Shown: positions 44,499 through 56,452, counted from the first letter of the stretch. The stretch: DNA of 64,000 nucleotides from Alcanivorax hongdengensis A-11-3 (GCF_000300995.1 NZ_AMRJ01000007.1:1-64000), one strand, 5' to 3'. The notes: a model not told the origin generated them from the sequence alone. Program-made: numbers and translations.

Positions 44499-45908
44499 AT
44501 GGCAGGCAAGACCCTCTATGACAAATTGTGGGACGCCCACCTCGTAACCGAGCGGGAAGATGGTTCGGCGCTGATCTATATCGACCGGCAGATCATTCAT
44601 GAAGTGACTTCTCCCCAGGCCTTTGAAGGCCTGCGTCTGGCCGGTCGCCAGCCGTGGCGCACCAGCGCCAGTGTCGCCACCATTGATCACAATGTGCCGA
44701 CCACGCCGTTCAAGAGCGCCGCGGACATTACCGACGAGACCTCCCGCATCCAGGTGCAGACGCTGGAGTCCAATACCAAGGAGTTCGGCATTACCGAATT
44801 CGGTATCGGCGATGTACGCCAGGGCATTGTGCACGTCATGGCGCCGGAGCAGGGCGTGGTGGTGCCGGGCATGACCGTGGTGTGCGGGGATTCCCATACT
44901 TCCACCAACGGGGCGCTGGCCTGTCTGGCGCACGGTATTGGTACCAGTGAGGTGGAGCATGTGCTTGCCACCCAGACCCTGGTAGCCAAGAAAATGAAGA
45001 ACATGCGGGTGCAGGTCAATGGCGATCTGGGTCCCGGCGTTACCGCCAAGGATGTGGTGCTGCACATCATCGGTATCATCGGCACCGCCGGTGGCACCGG
45101 TTATGCACTGGAATTTGCCGGTAGTGCCATTCAGTCCCTGAGCATGGAAGGGCGCATGACCATCTGCAACATGGCCATTGAAGCCGGCGCCCGTGCCGGC
45201 ATGGTGGCCGTGGACCAGACCACCATCGACTATGTGGAAGGGCGTCCGTTTGCGCCCAAGGGCGCAGACTGGGACAAGGCGGTGGCCTACTGGCGCACCC
45301 TGGTATCCGATGCGGATGCGGTCTTCGATCAGGATATCCAGATCGACGCGGCCGACATCAAACCGCAGGTATCCTGGGGCACCAGCCCGGAAATGGTGGT
45401 GCCGGTGGATGCCATGCTGCCGGACCCGCAAGCAGAAAATGATGAAGTGAAGCGCTCCGGCATGCAGCGCGCCTATGAATACATGGGCCTCAAGCCGGGT
45501 ATGCCGGTCAGTGACATCAAGGTGGATCGCGTCTTTATCGGTTCCTGCACCAACTCCCGCATTGAAGACCTGCGCGCCGCCGCCCAGGTAGCCAAGGGCC
45601 GCAGGAAGGCGGATTCGGTCAAGCAGGTGCTGGTGGTGCCGGGCTCCGGGCTGGTCAAGAAGCAGGCCGAGGCCGAGGGCCTGGACAAGGTGTTTGTGGA
45701 CGCCGGCTTTGAATGGCGCGAGCCGGGCTGTTCCATGTGCCTGGCCATGAACCCGGATCGTCTGGAGGCGGGCGAGCACTGTGCCTCCACCTCCAACCGC
45801 AACTTCGAAGGCCGTCAGGGCAATGGTGGTCGTACCCACCTGGTCAGCCCTGCCATGGCAGCGGCGGCGGCAGTGGCCGGTCATTTTGTCGACGTGCGTG
45901 ACCTTTAA
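44499..45908 (+). CDS. leuC: 3-isopropylmalate dehydratase large subunit
   Basis: A 469-residue [4Fe-4S] aconitase-family subunit isomerising 2- to 3-isopropylmalate in leucine synthesis. Cluster ligands are in GSCTNSR and [34 protein letters not shown] is the family signature. ATG at 44499 is preceded by GGGAGACAGG. A tandem leuD follows at 21 bp. Confidence 0.96.
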   Translation: MAGKTLYDKLWDAHLVTEREDGSALIYIDRQIIHEVTSPQAFEGLRLAGRQPWRTSASVATIDHNVPTTPFKSAADITDETSRIQVQTLESNTKEFGITEFGIGDVRQGIVHVMAPEQGVVVPGMTVVCGDSHTSTNGALACLAHGIGTSEVEHVLATQTLVAKKMKNMRVQVNGDLGPGVTAKDVVLHIIGIIGTAGGTGYALEFAGSAIQSLSMEGRMTICNMAIEAGARAGMVAVDQTTIDYVEGRPFAPKGADWDKAVAYWRTLVSDADAVFDQDIQIDAADIKPQVSWGTSPEMVVPVDAMLPDPQAENDEVKRSGMQRAYEYMGLKPGMPVSDIKVDRVFIGSCTNSRIEDLRAAAQVAKGRRKADSVKQVLVVPGSGLVKKQAEAEGLDKVFVDAGFEWREPGCSMCLAMNPDRLEAGEHCASTSNRNFEGRQGNGGRTHLVSPAMAAAAAVAGHFVDVRDL

Positions 45909-45929
45909 CGGCCGCTAAGGAGCTCAATC

Positions 45930-46571
45930 ATGGAAAAGTTTGTTCGTCATGAAGGCCTGGTTGCGCCGTTGGATCGTGCCAACGTGGATACCGACCAGAT
46001 CATTCCCAAGCAGTTTCTCAAGTCCATCAAGCGCACCGGCTTTGGCCCCAACCTGTTTGATGAGTGGCGCTATATGGATGTGGGGCAGCCGGGCCAGGAT
46101 AACGAGGTGCGGCCGAAAAACCCGGACTTCGTGCTCAACCAGCCCCGCTATCAGGGCGCCAGTGTGCTGCTGACTCGCCGTAACTTTGGTTGCGGCTCCA
46201 GCCGAGAGCATGCGCCCTGGGCGCTGATGGATTTCGGCTTTCGGGCCATCATTGCGCCCAGCTATGCGGACATCTTCTACAACAACTGCTTCAAGAACGG
46301 CCTGTTGCCGATTGTGTTGTCTGAGGATAACGTGGAAGCCCTGTTCCAGGCGGCCAGTGAGGAAGGCTTTCGGCTGACCATTGATCTTGACGCCCAGCAG
46401 GTCATCACTGCCGATGGCCTGGCGCTGGATTTCGAGATTGATGAATTTCGCAAGCACTGCCTGCTCAACGGGCTGGACGAGATCGGTCTGACACTGAATG
46501 CGGCCGACGAAATTCGCGCCTATGAGCAACGTCGCCAGGAGCGGGAACCCTGGGTATTCCAGGATCATTAA
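45930..46571 (+). CDS. leuD: 3-isopropylmalate dehydratase small subunit
   Basis: A 213-residue swivelling-domain subunit that completes isopropylmalate isomerase with LeuC. Signatures: [20 protein letters not shown] near the N-terminus and [16 protein letters not shown]. Length is normal. AAGGAG precedes the ATG. Confidence 0.96.
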   Translation: MEKFVRHEGLVAPLDRANVDTDQIIPKQFLKSIKRTGFGPNLFDEWRYMDVGQPGQDNEVRPKNPDFVLNQPRYQGASVLLTRRNFGCGSSREHAPWALMDFGFRAIIAPSYADIFYNNCFKNGLLPIVLSEDNVEALFQAASEEGFRLTIDLDAQQVITADGLALDFEIDEFRKHCLLNGLDEIGLTLNAADEIRAYEQRRQEREPWVFQDH

Positions 46572-46592
46572 AACAACAAGCTAGGAGGCACC

Positions 46593-47036
46593 ATGCTACG
46601 GGTACTGACGATTTTCTTGGCAATGGCACTGAGCGCCTGTGCCACCACGGGTATGTACGATGCGCCCAAGGGCGAACAGACCGTAAAACTGACCGTGGAC
46701 AATCAACTGTCTGCGGCCAGTGACAGTGCGGATCAGGGCGGCTGGCAGATGCCGGGCCAGTCGTCGCCGGTGCGCGCTGCCATTTTTACCGTGGATGAAG
46801 ACCGGGTGGCGGAGCAGGCCGGCCTGCAATCCATCACTCTGGAGCCGGGCAAGCACAAGATCCAGGTGTTCGCCGATCGTAGTGGCATCCTGCGTTTTGG
46901 CACTTTCCGCTACAAGTTCAAGGAAGCGGGTGACTACACCGTCAGCATCGGTGCTGGCGATGGTACCGACAAGTATGAACTGAAGCTGATCAACCAGGCG
47001 GCACCGGACAAGGTGCTGGTGAAGAAAGACTTCTAA
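46593..47036 (+). CDS. Putative lipoprotein inside the leu cluster
   Basis: A 147-residue exported protein. Residues 1-15 are a lipoprotein signal and the lipobox is LSAC with acceptor Cys16. The mature part is a small beta-rich domain (SITLEPGKHKIQVFADRSG, then FRYKFKEAGDYTVSIGAGDG). Strong AGGAGG site. It lies 21 bp after leuD and 33 bp before leuB, so it is co-transcribed with leucine genes. Position +2 of the mature protein is Ala, compatible with outer-membrane sorting. Family not recognised. Confidence 0.7.
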   Translation: MLRVLTIFLAMALSACATTGMYDAPKGEQTVKLTVDNQLSAASDSADQGGWQMPGQSSPVRAAIFTVDEDRVAEQAGLQSITLEPGKHKIQVFADRSGILRFGTFRYKFKEAGDYTVSIGAGDGTDKYELKLINQAAPDKVLVKKDF

Positions 47037-47069
47037 TCGGCCTGCGGGCCAGTAGTAACAGGAACAGGC

Positions 47070-48146
47070 ATGAGCAAGATTTTGGTATTACCGGGCGATG
47101 GTATCGGCCCGGAGATTGTTGCCGAAGCGGTAAAGGTCCTTGAGGCGGCCCAGCAAAAATTTGGTCTGGAGATCGAGCTGGACCAGGCGCTGGTGGGTGG
47201 TGCGGCGGTGGATGCGGAAAACGACCCGCTGCCGGAAAGCACCCTGACCAAGGCCCGCGCCGCGGATGCCATCCTGTTCGGTTCCATCGGTGGCCCCAAG
47301 TGGGACGCCATCGAGCGTGACAAGCGTCCTGAGCGGGGCCTGCTGCGGCTGCGCTCCGCTCTGGGCCTGTTCGCCAACCTGCGCCCGGCCATCCTGTTTC
47401 CGCAGCTGGCCGACGCCTCCAGTCTCAAGCCGGAAGTGGTTTCCGGCCTGGACATCCTGATTGTCCGCGAGCTGACCGGCGGTATCTATTTCGGCCAGCC
47501 CCGCGGCATCAAGGAAGAAAACGGCGAGCGCGTCGGCTTCAACACCTATGTGTATACCGAGTCGGAAATGCGCCGCATCGCCAGAGTGGCATTCGAACTG
47601 GCCATGCAGCGCGACAAGCGCGTGCTGTCGGTGGACAAGGCCAATGTGCTGGAAGTCACCGAACTCTGGAAGGAAGTGGTCACCGAGGAGGCCAAGGCCT
47701 ACCCGGAGATCGAGTTGAGCCACATGTATGTGGACAACGCGGCCATGCAACTGGTGCGTGCGCCCAAACAGTTTGACGTGATTGTCACCGGCAACCTGTT
47801 CGGTGACATTCTCTCCGATGAAGCCGCCATGCTCACCGGCTCCATCGGAATGCTGCCCTCTGCGTCCCTGGATGAAAACCGCAAGGGCCTGTACGAACCC
47901 TGTCATGGCTCGGCACCGGATATTGCCGGCCAGGGCATCGCCAACCCGCTGGCCACCATCATGTCGCTGGCCATGCTGATGCGTTACAGCCTGCAGCGCG
48001 GGGATGTGGCCGATGCCATCGAGAAAGCGGTGGAAGCCGTGCTTGATCAGGGGTTACGTACCGCGGACATCTACACCGAGGGCACTCGCAAAGTGGGCAC
48101 TGAAGAGATGGGTTCTGCCGTGGCCAGGGCTCTGGCCGGCGCGTAA
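47070..48146 (+). CDS. leuB: 3-isopropylmalate dehydrogenase
   Basis: A 358-residue NAD+-dependent decarboxylating dehydrogenase. Motifs: [64 protein letters not shown] with Mg2+-binding Asp residues, and [18 protein letters not shown]. Catalyses the third committed step of leucine synthesis. It follows the lipoprotein gene. Confidence 0.97.
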   Translation: MSKILVLPGDGIGPEIVAEAVKVLEAAQQKFGLEIELDQALVGGAAVDAENDPLPESTLTKARAADAILFGSIGGPKWDAIERDKRPERGLLRLRSALGLFANLRPAILFPQLADASSLKPEVVSGLDILIVRELTGGIYFGQPRGIKEENGERVGFNTYVYTESEMRRIARVAFELAMQRDKRVLSVDKANVLEVTELWKEVVTEEAKAYPEIELSHMYVDNAAMQLVRAPKQFDVIVTGNLFGDILSDEAAMLTGSIGMLPSASLDENRKGLYEPCHGSAPDIAGQGIANPLATIMSLAMLMRYSLQRGDVADAIEKAVEAVLDQGLRTADIYTEGTRKVGTEEMGSAVARALAGA

Positions 48147-48201
48147 CGGATCCTCGATTCAACAGTAAAGAAAGGGCAATCCTTTCGGGAGACAGGTTTT
48201 A

Positions 48202-49314
48202 ATGAAGAAAGTCGGTTTTGTCGGCTGGCGTGGCATGGTGGGTTCCGTCCTGATGGAGCGCATGCGTGCGGAAAATGATTTTGCGGATATCGAACCGGTC
48301 TTTTTCTCCACCTCCCAGGTGGGGCAGGCTGGCCCGGACGTTGGCAAGGACATTCCTGCCCTGGGCGACGCCAAGAACATTGATGAACTGAAAGCGCTGG
48401 ATGTGATCGTCACCTGCCAGGGTGGCGACTACACCAACGAGGTCTACCCCAAGCTGCGCGAATCCGGCTGGGACGGCTACTGGATTGATGCGGCCTCGGC
48501 GCTACGCATGGCCGATAACAGCGTGATCGTGCTGGACCCGGTGAATCGGGCGGTGATCGACAGCGCGCTGGATAACGGCACCAAGGATTTTATCGGCGGC
48601 AACTGTACCGTGAGCCTGATGCTGATGGCCCTGGGCGGCCTGTTCAATGCCGGTCTGGTGGAATGGGCCAGCGCCCAGACCTATCAGGCGGCGTCCGGCG
48701 CCGGCGCCCAGAACATGCGCGAGCTGATCGCCCAGATGGGCAAGATCCATGGCGACGTGGCCGAAAAACTGGCTGACCCGGCCAGCGCCATCCTGGATAT
48801 CGACAGCCAGGTGGCCGCCACCATGCGCAGTAGCGACCTGCCCACCGAGCATTTCGGTCACTCCCTGGCCGGCTCCCTGCTGCCCTGGATCGACAAGGAA
48901 ATGGAAAACGGCCAGAGCAAGGAAGAGTGGAAGGCCCAGGCGGAGACCAACAAGATCCTCGGTCGCGGTGACAACCCGATCGCCCTGGATGGCACTTGCG
49001 TGCGTATCGGTGCCATGCGCTGCCACGCCCAGGCGCTGACCGTGAAACTGACCCGGGACGTGCCGCTGGACGAGATCTATACGCTGATCGGCCAGTCCAA
49101 CGATTGGGTCAAGGTGGTGCCGAACGAGAAAGAAGCCACCCTGCGTGACCTGACCCCCACGGCGGTGACCGGCACCCTGACGGTCCCGGTGGGCCGCCTG
49201 CGCAAGCTCAACATGGGCGGCGAGTACCTTAATGCCTTCACCGTGGGTGACCAGCTGCTGTGGGGCGCCGCCGAGCCCCTGCGTCGCATGCTGCGCATCC
49301 TCATGGAGCGCTAG
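48202..49314 (+). CDS. asd: Aspartate-semialdehyde dehydrogenase
   Basis: A 370-residue enzyme reducing aspartyl phosphate for lysine, threonine and methionine synthesis. [11 protein letters not shown] is the NADP motif, [17 protein letters not shown] carries the active-site Cys near residue 135, and the catalytic His is in [16 protein letters not shown]. Gram-negative (E. coli-like) type. It is followed 8 bp later by the paralogous usg gene. Confidence 0.97.
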   Translation: MKKVGFVGWRGMVGSVLMERMRAENDFADIEPVFFSTSQVGQAGPDVGKDIPALGDAKNIDELKALDVIVTCQGGDYTNEVYPKLRESGWDGYWIDAASALRMADNSVIVLDPVNRAVIDSALDNGTKDFIGGNCTVSLMLMALGGLFNAGLVEWASAQTYQAASGAGAQNMRELIAQMGKIHGDVAEKLADPASAILDIDSQVAATMRSSDLPTEHFGHSLAGSLLPWIDKEMENGQSKEEWKAQAETNKILGRGDNPIALDGTCVRIGAMRCHAQALTVKLTRDVPLDEIYTLIGQSNDWVKVVPNEKEATLRDLTPTAVTGTLTVPVGRLRKLNMGGEYLNAFTVGDQLLWGAAEPLRRMLRILMER

Positions 49315-49322
49315 GAGCAAGA

Positions 49323-50336
49323 ATGAGCCGAGCTATCAATATGGCGGTGGTGGGAGCCACCGGCCTGGTAGGTGAGGCCATCATCAAATTGCTCGCCGAT
49401 CGGGATGTCCCGGTCGGCGAGCTTTTTGTTTTGGCCTCGGAAAGCAGTGCGGGCAAGTCTGTGCATTTTGGCAGTCGACGGTTGACCGTCGGCAAGCTGG
49501 AGGATTTTGACTTCTCCCGGGTAGAGCTGGCGTTCTTTGCCGCCGGGGCCCAGGTGACCCAGGATTATGCTCCCCGTGCCAGCGATGCCGGCACCCTGGT
49601 GGTGGATCTGTCGCCGGCCTACCGCTATGAGCAGGATGTGCCTTTGGTGGTGGCTGGCGTCAATGATGACATGCTGGCCCAGGCCCGTGAGCGCAACCTG
49701 GTAGCCTGCGCGGATGCGGCCACCGTGCAGCTGTTGCAGGCTCTCAAGCCGCTGGCGGACATGGGGCCCTTGCAGGACGTGGTGGTAACCCAGTTGCAGG
49801 CCGCGTCGGCCACCGGGCGACGGGGCGTTGATCAACTGGCCCAGCAGAGTGTGCGTCTGCTCAATGGCCTGGCGCCCAGTGAGGCGGCCCAGGCCCAGGC
49901 GGCGTTCAATGTCCTGCCGGTCAGTGGCCAGCCCCAGGAAAACGGCTACACCAGCGAAGAGCTGAAAGTCGTACTGGAAGCCCGTCGTATCCTGGCAGAT
50001 CAGTCATTTTCCCTACAGGTCACCTGTGTTCGTGTGCCGGTTTTCTATGGCCATGGCCAAAGTGTCACCGTGCAGGGCATGCAGCCACTGAGCGCAGCGC
50101 AAGCCATTGATTTGTGGCAGGCTGCCGGGCTTGACGTGGTGCCTGCAGATGACCCGCAGCAGTTGTCGCCAGTGGCCCTGGCGGATCAGGCTCCGCAACT
50201 GGTGTTGTCGCGGGTGCGCGATGATCTGGATGCGCGGGGGGTAATCAGCTACTTTAGCGTGGCGGATAATGTTCGTATGGGGGCGGCACTGAACGCTGTA
50301 CGAATTGCCGAATTGTTGCTAAAAGACTATCTGTAA
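49323..50336 (+). CDS. usg: Asd-like USG-1 protein lacking the catalytic Cys
   Basis: A 337-residue homologue of aspartate-semialdehyde dehydrogenase of the second (bacterial-archaeal) type. The NADP motif VVGATGLVGEAII is kept, and RVPVFYGHGQ holds the His. At the active-site position the usual Cys-Ser-Thr-x-Gln reads A-A-T-V-Q, so the nucleophilic Cys is absent. This is the known Usg feature and implies a non-catalytic role. AGGAG precedes the ATG at 49323. A frame reaching 49260 overlaps asd and is not needed. Confidence 0.9.
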   Translation: MSRAINMAVVGATGLVGEAIIKLLADRDVPVGELFVLASESSAGKSVHFGSRRLTVGKLEDFDFSRVELAFFAAGAQVTQDYAPRASDAGTLVVDLSPAYRYEQDVPLVVAGVNDDMLAQARERNLVACADAATVQLLQALKPLADMGPLQDVVVTQLQAASATGRRGVDQLAQQSVRLLNGLAPSEAAQAQAAFNVLPVSGQPQENGYTSEELKVVLEARRILADQSFSLQVTCVRVPVFYGHGQSVTVQGMQPLSAAQAIDLWQAAGLDVVPADDPQQLSPVALADQAPQLVLSRVRDDLDARGVISYFSVADNVRMGAALNAVRIAELLLKDYL

Positions 50337-50501
50337 TGGATACTTACTGACATTATGTGACGCAGTTTCTAGGTTTTGTTCCGAGCCTGGGGCAAAATTC
50401 TTAGTTATCGTTACTGGCATTCGTCTGCCGCTTCGGGATAATTCCGTGCGCCCGCTGGGGCGGGCAAAGCGCGGGAAACATAATAAATAAAGGGTTCGAC
50501 C
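50337..50501 (+). promoter_or_regulatory. Upstream region of fimV
   Basis: A 165-bp spacer. A GCCCGC/GCGGGC hairpin lies near 50452-50467 and AAAGGG precedes the ATG. A TAATTC -10 candidate occurs near 50440 but lacks a matching -35. Transcription start cannot be fixed. Confidence 0.3.
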
Positions 50502-53500
50502 ATGCTTCGAAAACTTGGGATTGGATTGACCGCTCTGGCAATGATGGTGCCAGGGGTTGCAGCGGCGCTGGGGGTAGGCGAGTACAGCTTGCATTCCTAT
50601 CTCAACCAGCCCCTGGATATGGATGTAGAGCTGCATGAAGTTGGCGATCTGAGTCCCGGTGAGATTCTGGTCAATCTGGCTTCGCAGGACGAATTCGACG
50701 CCGCCGGCGTTGATCGCACCTATTTCCTCAACAAACTCAAGTTCCAGGTGGAGCGAACCGGCAAGGATAATGCGGTCCTGCATATTTCCTCCAGCGAGCC
50801 GGTGCGTGAACCCTATCTGAATTTTCTGGTGGAATTTCTCTGGCCCACCGGCCGCCTGATGCGTGAATACACTGTGCTGCTGGATCCGCCCAGCTATGCG
50901 GATGCGGCCCAGACCGCCGCTCCCAGCGTCAGCCGGGCTCCCAAACCGGTGAGCAGTGCGCCGGCTCCGGCCCCCCAGGCGCCGGCCAGTCAGCCGGCAC
51001 AGGCCGCTGCCCCGGCGCCCAGCAGCACCCCGGCCAGCACCGACGCCGCCAAGCCGGCCTATGCCTCTGATACGTCAGGTCCGCACGAGACCTACACGGT
51101 TCGCAATTCCGACACCATGTGGCGCATTGCCCTGAATACCCGCCCGGCGAACAGTGTTTCCGTGCAGCAAATGCTGGTGGCGATTCAGGAAATGAATCCT
51201 GATGCCTTCATCAACGATAACGTCAATCTGGTGCGTGAAGGCACCGTGCTGCGTATTCCCAATGAAAGGGAAGTGCGCAATATTTCCACCCGCAATGCCA
51301 TCAGCCAGGTGGCTGAACAAAATCGCAAATGGCGTGACATGCTGGATGCCCGTGGTATTCAGGCACCGGGAAAGGCCCAGGTGGATGGTAGCCGCCAGGT
51401 TGCCGATGCGGATGCTGCGAATGGCGGGCCCAAGAGCGGCGAGGTCAAGCTGGTAACGCCGGATTCCTCCGACAGTGTCAAGGATGGTGATGCCACCGGC
51501 TCTTCCCGGCAGGGCAGTGGTAGCAGTGCAGTGCTGGAAAACGAGCTGGCCATCCGTGATGAAAACATTGACCGGCTGGACCGCGAGAACGGCGAGCTGA
51601 AATCCCGTCTCGACGACCTGCAAGACCAGGTAGCGACCAGCGAAAAACTGCTCAAGCTGCGTAATGACCAGATATCCCAGTTGCAGGAACAGCTGCGTCA
51701 GATCCGCGAGAAGCAGGGTATTGAAACCGGGGATAACGACCCGTTGATGCAGGCGCCGGCGCCGGTGGAAGACACCGCTGACAGCGCTGCCGCCAACGAT
51801 GACAATGCGCAAGACCAGGCAAAGGCCGATGAGGCGAGTCAGGGCGATGCCGCCGCCACTGCGAACAATGGCGACGCCACCGCGCAACAAGACATGAAGG
51901 CTGCCGGTGAAGAGGATGATCAGGCCGCAGAGCCGGCCGCCAGTCCGGCCAAGAGCGAAGACAAGCAAGCCGTGAAACCGGTGGCCCCGCCGGCCAAACC
52001 CAAGCCAGCCGCACCGGCCAAACCGGTTGAGCAGAAAAGCGCCGGTATCGTCGACCTGATCATGGCCAACCTGCTTTACATCGGTGCGGCCCTGATCGTG
52101 ATTCTGTTGTTGGTGGTGCTGTTGCTGCGCCGTAAACAGCAGGATGGTGATGAGGCTGACGAGGTGGTGCTGCCGCCGGAAGAGTCCGAGGGTTTCGGTG
52201 ACGATTATCCTTCCGATGATGCCTTTGGTGCCAACCTGACCGGCGAGATTCCGCCGTCCGGTGCCGCCGAGGATGACCAGGAGGATGTGGCACCGGAAGG
52301 CGCTACCCAGGATCCGCTGGAAAATGTGGAAGTGTATGTGGCCTATGGTCGCTACCCGCAGGCGGTGGATTTCCTGCGTAACGAAATCAACAAGACGCCG
52401 CAGCGCACGGATCTGAAAGTGCGCTTGCTGGAATTGCTCCGTGAAATGGGTGACGAGGACGGCTTCCAGCAGCAGGCGGCGATCTATGCCGGCACTGATA
52501 GCGAGATTGATGCGGCCATCAGCCGCCTTGGTGGGGCTCCGGCCAGTGCCGCACCGGCTCAGGATGATGATCTGTCGCTGGATGATCTGGAAATGGATCT
52601 GTCCTCCGGTCTGGACGGTGAGGCCCCCACGGTACAAGCCGAACCGGCGGCGGATGCGCCGCAGCTTGAACCGGAAAAGGACGATGACGATCTGGCGGAT
52701 TTCGATTTCGAGCTGGACGACGATACCGCCGGCACCGGTGAAGATGACACCCTGTTGCTGGAGCCGGAAAGCGAGAGTGAGTCCGCCGATGATTTCGCTG
52801 ATTTCTCCGCGGAACTGGACAGTGCCGACAATACTGAAGCTCCGGCCAGTCAGCCGCTTTCCGAGGAAGACAGCAAGTCCCTGTCTGCCGATTCCCTGCT
52901 GGATCTGGATGACGTGGGCAGTGCAACCCTGGGTGAAGGCGACACCGAGTTCGGTGAGCTGAACCTGGACGATATGAGCGATGAGTTCGACTCCGCCGGC
53001 AGTGAAACCGAGGAAAACACGGACTTTGACCTGTCCCTGGATGATCTGGATCTGGACGACGACAAACCCGAGCCTGCGGCGCAAACGCCCACGGCGGCCG
53101 AGTCCGAGCTGGGGGATCTGGACGATCTGGACCTGGAACTGGATGAAGCGCCCCAGGCGGGCCAGCAGGATGACCTGGCTGACCTGGATCTGGAGCTGGA
53201 CATGGACGAGCCGTCCGCTGACCTGAGTCTTGAGGATGACGAGGCGCCGGCTGCTGACGTCAGCGAGCCCGAACAGGCGCCGCTGGCCGAGCCGTCCCCG
53301 GCTGAGGATGAGGTAACGGCTGAAAGCCCCGCCGATGATCTGTCTCTGGATGATCTGGATGTGGAGCTGGATGTGCCGGTAGTGGATAGCAGCGAGGCCG
53401 CGCCGGCCCCGGCCGAGACACCGGTCGTCGATGAGGAGCCGGTGGAAGAGGCCATGAAAGAAAGCGATGTTCTGGGCGACGAGGATGACTTCGATTTCCT

Positions 53501-53660
53501 CGGCGAAACCGACGAGAACGCCACCAAGCTCGATCTGGCCCGTGCCTACATCGATATGGGGGATTCCGAAGGCGCCAAGGATATCCTCAATGAAGTGATG
53601 GCCGAGGGTAACGACCAGCAGCAGAACGAAGCCCGTGAGTTGCTGGCCCAGGTAGACTGA
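50502..53660 (+). CDS. fimV: FimV-family polar protein (LysM/TPR)
   Basis: A 1052-residue inner-membrane protein that organises polar type IV pilus and secretion machinery. A signal peptide (about 1-21) precedes the FimV N-terminal domain. The LysM peptidoglycan-binding motif is YTVRNSDTMWRIALNTRP at about 199-216. A coiled coil (about 346-405) and Ala/Pro-rich region lead to a transmembrane helix (about 519-543). The cytoplasmic part is extremely acidic with many LDDLDL-type repeats (about 685-985) and ends with a TPR-like FimV C-terminal motif (LDLARAYIDMGDSEGAKDIL). truA follows, separated by a terminator. Confidence 0.95.
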   Translation: MLRKLGIGLTALAMMVPGVAAALGVGEYSLHSYLNQPLDMDVELHEVGDLSPGEILVNLASQDEFDAAGVDRTYFLNKLKFQVERTGKDNAVLHISSSEPVREPYLNFLVEFLWPTGRLMREYTVLLDPPSYADAAQTAAPSVSRAPKPVSSAPAPAPQAPASQPAQAAAPAPSSTPASTDAAKPAYASDTSGPHETYTVRNSDTMWRIALNTRPANSVSVQQMLVAIQEMNPDAFINDNVNLVREGTVLRIPNEREVRNISTRNAISQVAEQNRKWRDMLDARGIQAPGKAQVDGSRQVADADAANGGPKSGEVKLVTPDSSDSVKDGDATGSSRQGSGSSAVLENELAIRDENIDRLDRENGELKSRLDDLQDQVATSEKLLKLRNDQISQLQEQLRQIREKQGIETGDNDPLMQAPAPVEDTADSAAANDDNAQDQAKADEASQGDAAATANNGDATAQQDMKAAGEEDDQAAEPAASPAKSEDKQAVKPVAPPAKPKPAAPAKPVEQKSAGIVDLIMANLLYIGAALIVILLLVVLLLRRKQQDGDEADEVVLPPEESEGFGDDYPSDDAFGANLTGEIPPSGAAEDDQEDVAPEGATQDPLENVEVYVAYGRYPQAVDFLRNEINKTPQRTDLKVRLLELLREMGDEDGFQQQAAIYAGTDSEIDAAISRLGGAPASAAPAQDDDLSLDDLEMDLSSGLDGEAPTVQAEPAADAPQLEPEKDDDDLADFDFELDDDTAGTGEDDTLLLEPESESESADDFADFSAELDSADNTEAPASQPLSEEDSKSLSADSLLDLDDVGSATLGEGDTEFGELNLDDMSDEFDSAGSETEENTDFDLSLDDLDLDDDKPEPAAQTPTAAESELGDLDDLDLELDEAPQAGQQDDLADLDLELDMDEPSADLSLEDDEAPAADVSEPEQAPLAEPSPAEDEVTAESPADDLSLDDLDVELDVPVVDSSEAAPAPAETPVVDEEPVEEAMKESDVLGDEDDFDFLGETDENATKLDLARAYIDMGDSEGAKDILNEVMAEGNDQQQNEARELLAQVD

Positions 53661-53689
53661 TTCGTCTACCGGCCCAAGGCTGGGAAAAC

Positions 53690-53724
53690 GGGGGGCGATG
53701 CCTTATGGTATCGCCCCCTTTTTT
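53690..53724 (+). terminator. Intrinsic terminator after fimV
   Basis: The stem 53691-53702 pairs with 53707-53718 (one G-U pair) around a TTAT loop and is followed by T6 (53719-53724). It ends 12 bp before the truA start, so truA probably needs its own promoter or read-through. Confidence 0.92.
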
Positions 53725-53736
53725 GTGGTGTTGACG

Positions 53737-54540
53737 ATGGCACGAATTGCACTGGGTATTGAGTATGATGGCAGCGCCTTCCGTGGCTGGCAGACCCAGC
53801 AGCCGGGCGTGAGAACGGTGCAGGAAACCCTGGAAGCCGCGCTCTCCAGGGTGGCCAATCACCCGGTCAATGTGGTGTGCGCCGGTCGCACCGATGCCGG
53901 CGTTCATGGCACCGGCCAGGTGGTGCATTTCGATTCCCCGGCGCCCCGGGCCATGCGTAGCTGGATCATGGGGGCCAACACCAACCTGCCCGGTGATGTG
54001 TCGGTGCGCTGGGCTACGCCGGTGCCGGAGGACTTCCATGCCCGTTTCAGCGCGGTCAGCCGGCGTTACCGCTACGTGATCTACAATCACCCACGCCCAC
54101 CGGCGTTGTTTCGGGATCAGGTCACCTGGAACTACCGGCCACTGGATGTGGATGCCATGCGTGAGGCGGCCTTCATGCTGGAGGGGGAGCATGACTTTAC
54201 CTCCTATCGCAGCGTGCATTGTCAGGCCAAGTCGCCGATCAAGACGCTGCACAGCCTGCGCCTGTATCAGCATGGACAGATCCTGGTGCTGGAAGCCCAT
54301 GCCAATGCCTTTCTGATGCACATGGTGCGCAACATTGCCGGCGTCCTGATGGCCATCGGTGCCGGCAAGAAGCCGCCGCAATGGGCCGGCCAGGTGCTGG
54401 ACGCCAGGGACCGCAGGCAGGGCGGGGTCACCGCGCCGCCCTTTGGTCTTTACCTGGTGAATATTGAGTACCCGCCGCAGTTTGAATTGCCCGATGAACC
54501 GCTGGGGCCCCTGTGGCTACCGCACCGCCTTGAGGCATAA
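53737..54540 (+). CDS. truA: tRNA pseudouridine synthase A
   Basis: A 267-residue enzyme forming pseudouridine at tRNA positions 38-40. IEYDGSAFRGWQTQ is the N-terminal signature; catalytic Asp53 lies in CAGRTDAGVHG. HMVRNIAGVLMAIG closes the fold. ATG at 53737 was chosen: an upstream in-frame ATG at 53698 falls inside the fimV terminator stem. Standard fimV-truA-trpF order. Confidence 0.95.
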   Translation: MARIALGIEYDGSAFRGWQTQQPGVRTVQETLEAALSRVANHPVNVVCAGRTDAGVHGTGQVVHFDSPAPRAMRSWIMGANTNLPGDVSVRWATPVPEDFHARFSAVSRRYRYVIYNHPRPPALFRDQVTWNYRPLDVDAMREAAFMLEGEHDFTSYRSVHCQAKSPIKTLHSLRLYQHGQILVLEAHANAFLMHMVRNIAGVLMAIGAGKKPPQWAGQVLDARDRRQGGVTAPPFGLYLVNIEYPPQFELPDEPLGPLWLPHRLEA

Positions 54541-54582
54541 TTTGACGCATAATCGACGTCGCTTTGCTACACTGGAGACTCA

Positions 54583-55218
54583 ATGACCACTCCCCGGGTC
54601 AAGATTTGCGGGATCACCCGTATCGACGATGCCCTGGCGGCAGCCCAGGCCGGTGCCGACGCCATTGGATTGGTGTTTTATGCACCCAGCCCCCGTGCGA
54701 TTTCCGTACGCCAGGCAGCGCGTATCGTGGCGGCCTTGCCGCCTTTCGTGACCACTGTTGGCCTCTTTGTGGATGCCAGTGCCGAGCAGGTGCGGGAGAC
54801 CCTCGCAGCGGTACCGCTGGATCTGCTGCAATTTCATGGCAACGAGGCCCCGGCATACTGCGAACAATTCCAGCGCCGCTGGATCAAGGCGGTTCGCATG
54901 CGCGATGACGTGGATCTTTATGCCATCGCGGATCAGTACCGCCATGCCGATGGTCTGCTGGTCGATAGTTACAAACCGGGCGTGCCCGGTGGCACCGGGG
55001 AAACCTTCAATTGGGAGCGGGTCCCGCAGGATCTGCCCCTGCCTGTGGTGCTGGCCGGCGGGCTGGAACCGGGCAATGTGGCCGAAGCGGTGACACAGGT
55101 TCGGCCCTGGGCGGTGGATGTCAGCGGTGGTGTTGAACGCATGTCGGTTCAAGGCCGTCGCCAGGGCGGTATCAAGGATGCCGCTGCCATTCGCGCCTTC
55201 ATCAACCGTGTCAAATAA
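54583..55218 (+). CDS. trpF: Phosphoribosylanthranilate isomerase
   Basis: A 211-residue TIM-barrel enzyme of tryptophan synthesis. [28 protein letters not shown] holds the catalytic Cys; the catalytic Asp region is [21 protein letters not shown] near the C-terminus binds phosphate. Starts 42 bp after truA with GGAG upstream and precedes trpB by 13 bp. Confidence 0.96.
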   Translation: MTTPRVKICGITRIDDALAAAQAGADAIGLVFYAPSPRAISVRQAARIVAALPPFVTTVGLFVDASAEQVRETLAAVPLDLLQFHGNEAPAYCEQFQRRWIKAVRMRDDVDLYAIADQYRHADGLLVDSYKPGVPGGTGETFNWERVPQDLPLPVVLAGGLEPGNVAEAVTQVRPWAVDVSGGVERMSVQGRRQGGIKDAAAIRAFINRVK

Positions 55219-55231
55219 CGAGGAGTAGCTG

Positions 55232-56443
<1,212 letters not shown>

Positions 56444-56452
56444 GGAGTATTG

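Noticed and set aside
51075-53084. A 669-codon minus-strand frame opposite fimV
   Set aside because: It mirrors the Asp/Glu/Leu repeats of FimV as Ile/Gln/Arg-rich sequence with no independent support.
54542-54573. TTGACG and TGCTACACT upstream of trpF as a promoter
   Set aside because: Spacing is 20 bp, and the extended -10 would place the start about 3 nt before the trpF ATG, downstream of its ribosome-binding site.
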